A stretch of DNA of 64,000 bases from assembly GCA_965249035.1 (NCBI GenBank), contig CBDFKV010000007.1, positions 1-64,000 of the forward strand, read 5' to 3'. The stretch's first letter is position 1, and the number at the start of each line of letters is the position of its first letter. The notes beneath the pieces are model-generated. The model was not told where the DNA came from. It ran no database searches and saw only the letters and a program-made list of their open reading frames with translations. Below, piece after piece: positions 62,385-64,000 of the stretch. The translations under genes were made by a program, and so were the position numbers. This DNA comes from CBDFKV01 sp965249035. Its GTDB lineage: Bacteria; Pseudomonadota; Gammaproteobacteria; Arenicellales; Poriferihabitantaceae.

Positions 62385-63769
62385 TGGCCAGCAAACGACA
62401 AATCAAGCCAAATTTAATTGAGCAAGTGGGCGGTTCTGATTTACTGGATTTACAAGCGGATGCAGAAAACGTCTGGGTCGAAGTTATCCGACGAATGGAT
62501 GAAGTGTACGCTGATTTAGTCCATTATCAGGTTGAATTAGAAGAAAAAAATGGCGAGTTAGAAAACGCGCAACATTTTATTGGCAGTGTGATTGGGTCAA
62601 TGACTGACGTGCTGATTGTGTGCGACGTCAGTGGTAGAGTTCAACGCGTTAATGCAGCGCTGGAAGCGTTAACCGGCTTGGATGAATCGGCGTTAGTTGG
62701 CCAAACCATCGTCAACCTGTTCGCTCGCGAATCCTTGCCACTGATTGAGCAGTTCGCCAGTAAAATCCGTGCTGATACCATTGCTGATTGTGAGGTCTAT
62801 CTCAAAACGGCGGGTAATGAGGCCACCCCTTTAGCAATGAATTGCACCTCCCGATATGATCGTGAGGGCCGATTAGTGGGGATGGTTCTGATTGGGCGGC
62901 CCGTTGGTGAACTGCGTCGCGCCTATGATGAGTTACATACCGCTCATAAAGAGCTAAAGGATACCCAGCAGCAGCTGATTCATTCAGAAAAAATGGCTTC
63001 GCTGGGTCGCTTGGTTGCGGGTGTGGCGCATGAATTAAATAATCCGATTAGCTTCGTATTTGGCAATATGCATACGCTCAAGCAATACGGTCAACAAATT
63101 GAGGCTTATATCACACGGTTAGAAAATGGAATGGATGCAGACCAGCTCACCCAGCAAAGAAAGGAGTTCAAGATTGAACGAGTGCTGGATGATCTTGATT
63201 CCTTGATCGATGGCAGTTTAGAAGGCGCCGAACGGGTTAGTGATATCGTTAAAGATTTGCGTCAATTTTCATCCAGTCAAAAGCAAATTCATTCAGTCTT
63301 TGACTTGCCCGAGCTGATTCAAACTGCGGTGCACTGGGTCCAGAATGCAACGCGATTTAAAATAGAGGTCAGTTTGGATTTGCCCGAGACCTTGGCCCTT
63401 TATTCGGTCAAAGGCTATGTGCATCAAATACTGGTCAATTTGGTTCAAAACGCCATGGATGCGATTGAGACAAGTCCTGACCCACAACTCCTTATCGTTT
63501 GTGAATCTGATGTGCAGCATGTTTTTATCCGTGTAAAGGATAATGGTGTTGGTATTCCTGCAGAACGGTTAACAGATATTTTCGATCCATTTTTTACTAC
63601 CAAATCAGTAGGTAAGGGTACTGGGCTGGGCTTATCTATTAGCTATAATTTAGCGATGGAATTGGGCGGGAGTTTGAGTGCGGCCAATGCAGCCCATGCA
63701 GCAGGGGGCGGTGCGATATTTACACTACAGCTTCCTCAAACAGGTAGCCCCTCAAAAATTGATGCCTAA
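62381..63769 (+). CDS. hoxJ: HoxJ/HupT, H2-signalling sensor histidine kinase
   Basis: 462 residues, soluble. A PAS domain (about 65-190) precedes the HisKA motif with His217 in [15 protein letters not shown] and the HATPase core ([26 protein letters not shown]). HoxJ/HupT phosphorylates HoxA/HupR in the absence of H2, and the regulatory hydrogenase inhibits it when H2 is bound. Overlaps hoxA by 4 bp and hoxB by 8 bp. Confidence 0.93.
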   Translation: MMASKRQIKPNLIEQVGGSDLLDLQADAENVWVEVIRRMDEVYADLVHYQVELEEKNGELENAQHFIGSVIGSMTDVLIVCDVSGRVQRVNAALEALTGLDESALVGQTIVNLFARESLPLIEQFASKIRADTIADCEVYLKTAGNEATPLAMNCTSRYDREGRLVGMVLIGRPVGELRRAYDELHTAHKELKDTQQQLIHSEKMASLGRLVAGVAHELNNPISFVFGNMHTLKQYGQQIEAYITRLENGMDADQLTQQRKEFKIERVLDDLDSLIDGSLEGAERVSDIVKDLRQFSSSQKQIHSVFDLPELIQTAVHWVQNATRFKIEVSLDLPETLALYSVKGYVHQILVNLVQNAMDAIETSPDPQLLIVCESDVQHVFIRVKDNGVGIPAERLTDIFDPFFTTKSVGKGTGLGLSISYNLAMELGGSLSAANAAHAAGGGAIFTLQLPQTGSPSKIDA

Positions 63770-64000
63770 ACCTACTAGCAATTTGCTGTGGCTTCAGTCC
63801 GGCGGCTGCGGTGGTTGTAGCATGTCTTTATTGGGCGCGGAAAGCCCAGACCTGTTGACCACTTTGGCCAGCGTAGGGATTAAGCTGATTGGCCATCCAG
63901 TGCTGGGTGAGGCAAGCGGACAATCGTTTCATTCAATGCTCAAGGACATCCTTGCTGGCAAGATGGCTATCGATATTTTGTGCCTGGAAGGCACGGTGGT
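63762..64000 (+). CDS. hoxB: HoxB/HupU, regulatory hydrogenase small subunit (5' part)
   Basis: 79 codons are visible before the window ends. ATG at 63762 overlaps the hoxJ end by 8 bp. The N-terminus has no Tat signal and reads LLWLQSGGCGGCSMSLLGAE, with both Cys of the proximal-cluster motif, typical of the cytosolic H2-sensing hydrogenase. The large subunit (hoxC/hupV) should follow outside the window. Confidence 0.93.
   Translation, partial: MPKPTSNLLWLQSGGCGGCSMSLLGAESPDLLTTLASVGIKLIGHPVLGEASGQSFHSMLKDILAGKMAIDILCLEGTV

Overview
The window looks like a chromosomal segment of a gammaproteobacterium with a respiratory, probably facultatively lithotrophic lifestyle. Support comes from the gene neighbourhoods grpE-dnaK-dnaJ, yoaA-tsaB and ypjD-ffh, and from close resemblance of the hydrogenase subunits to Escherichia coli Hyb. 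No insertion sequence, integrase, phage gene or CRISPR array was seen. A genus cannot be named from sequence alone.

Layout. (1) 1-5.7 kb: exported low-complexity proteins (a thrombospondin-type-3 repeat protein cut by the window edge and two Gly/Asp/Arg/Tyr-rich proteins resembling sulfur-globule proteins), with an SCP2-like protein, a two-TM dynamin-like GTPase and an orphan ParA ATPase. (2) 5.7-11.1 kb: an RND efflux pair whose inner-membrane pump carries an unusual C-terminal tail of four exact 30-residue repeats followed by a Lys-rich, histone-like stretch. (3) 11.4-15.4 kb: grpE, dnaK and dnaJ behind a sigma32-type promoter. (4) 15.5-25.7 kb: rfbCD, yoaA, tsaB, ypjD, ffh, a WbpM-type sugar dehydratase and several small exported proteins, two of them paralogues. 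(5) 25.8-38.5 kb: tRNA-Leu(CAA), then a minus-strand clade II (atypical) nitrous oxide reductase cluster nosZ-cytC-cytC-nosB-nosD-nosG-nosH-nosF-nosL-nosY, preceded by a DNR/FNR box and punctuated by three strong hairpins; upstream lie a UbiA-family prenyltransferase and a BASS transporter. (6) 38.9-46.6 kb: tRNA-Thr(CGT), tRNA-Arg(CCT), an Aap-type amino-acid ABC transporter and an SLC13-type carrier. (7) 46.8-64 kb: a single-strand, tightly packed [NiFe]-hydrogenase locus hybOABCD-hypC-hybE-nickel permease-hupK-hypABCDE-hypX-hoxA-hoxJ-hoxB(partial), with a sigma54 promoter in front of hybO.

How the parts fit. The hydrogenase should pass electrons from periplasmic H2 through HybA and HybB to the quinone pool. 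The nos cluster can spend quinol electrons on N2O through NosGH and the cytochromes. The H2 sensor (HoxB), kinase (HoxJ) and NtrC-type activator (HoxA) together with the sigma54 site explain H2-dependent transcription, while the DNR/FNR box explains oxygen/NO-dependent transcription of nosZ. H2-driven N2O reduction is therefore a plausible joint function; this is inference.

Most worth checking: the HybO proximal-cluster cysteine replaced by proline, the RND pump with a repeat/histone-like tail, the C-terminal extension of NosZ, the stepwise hairpins in the nos operon, and the paralogous exported proteins around ypjD-ffh.
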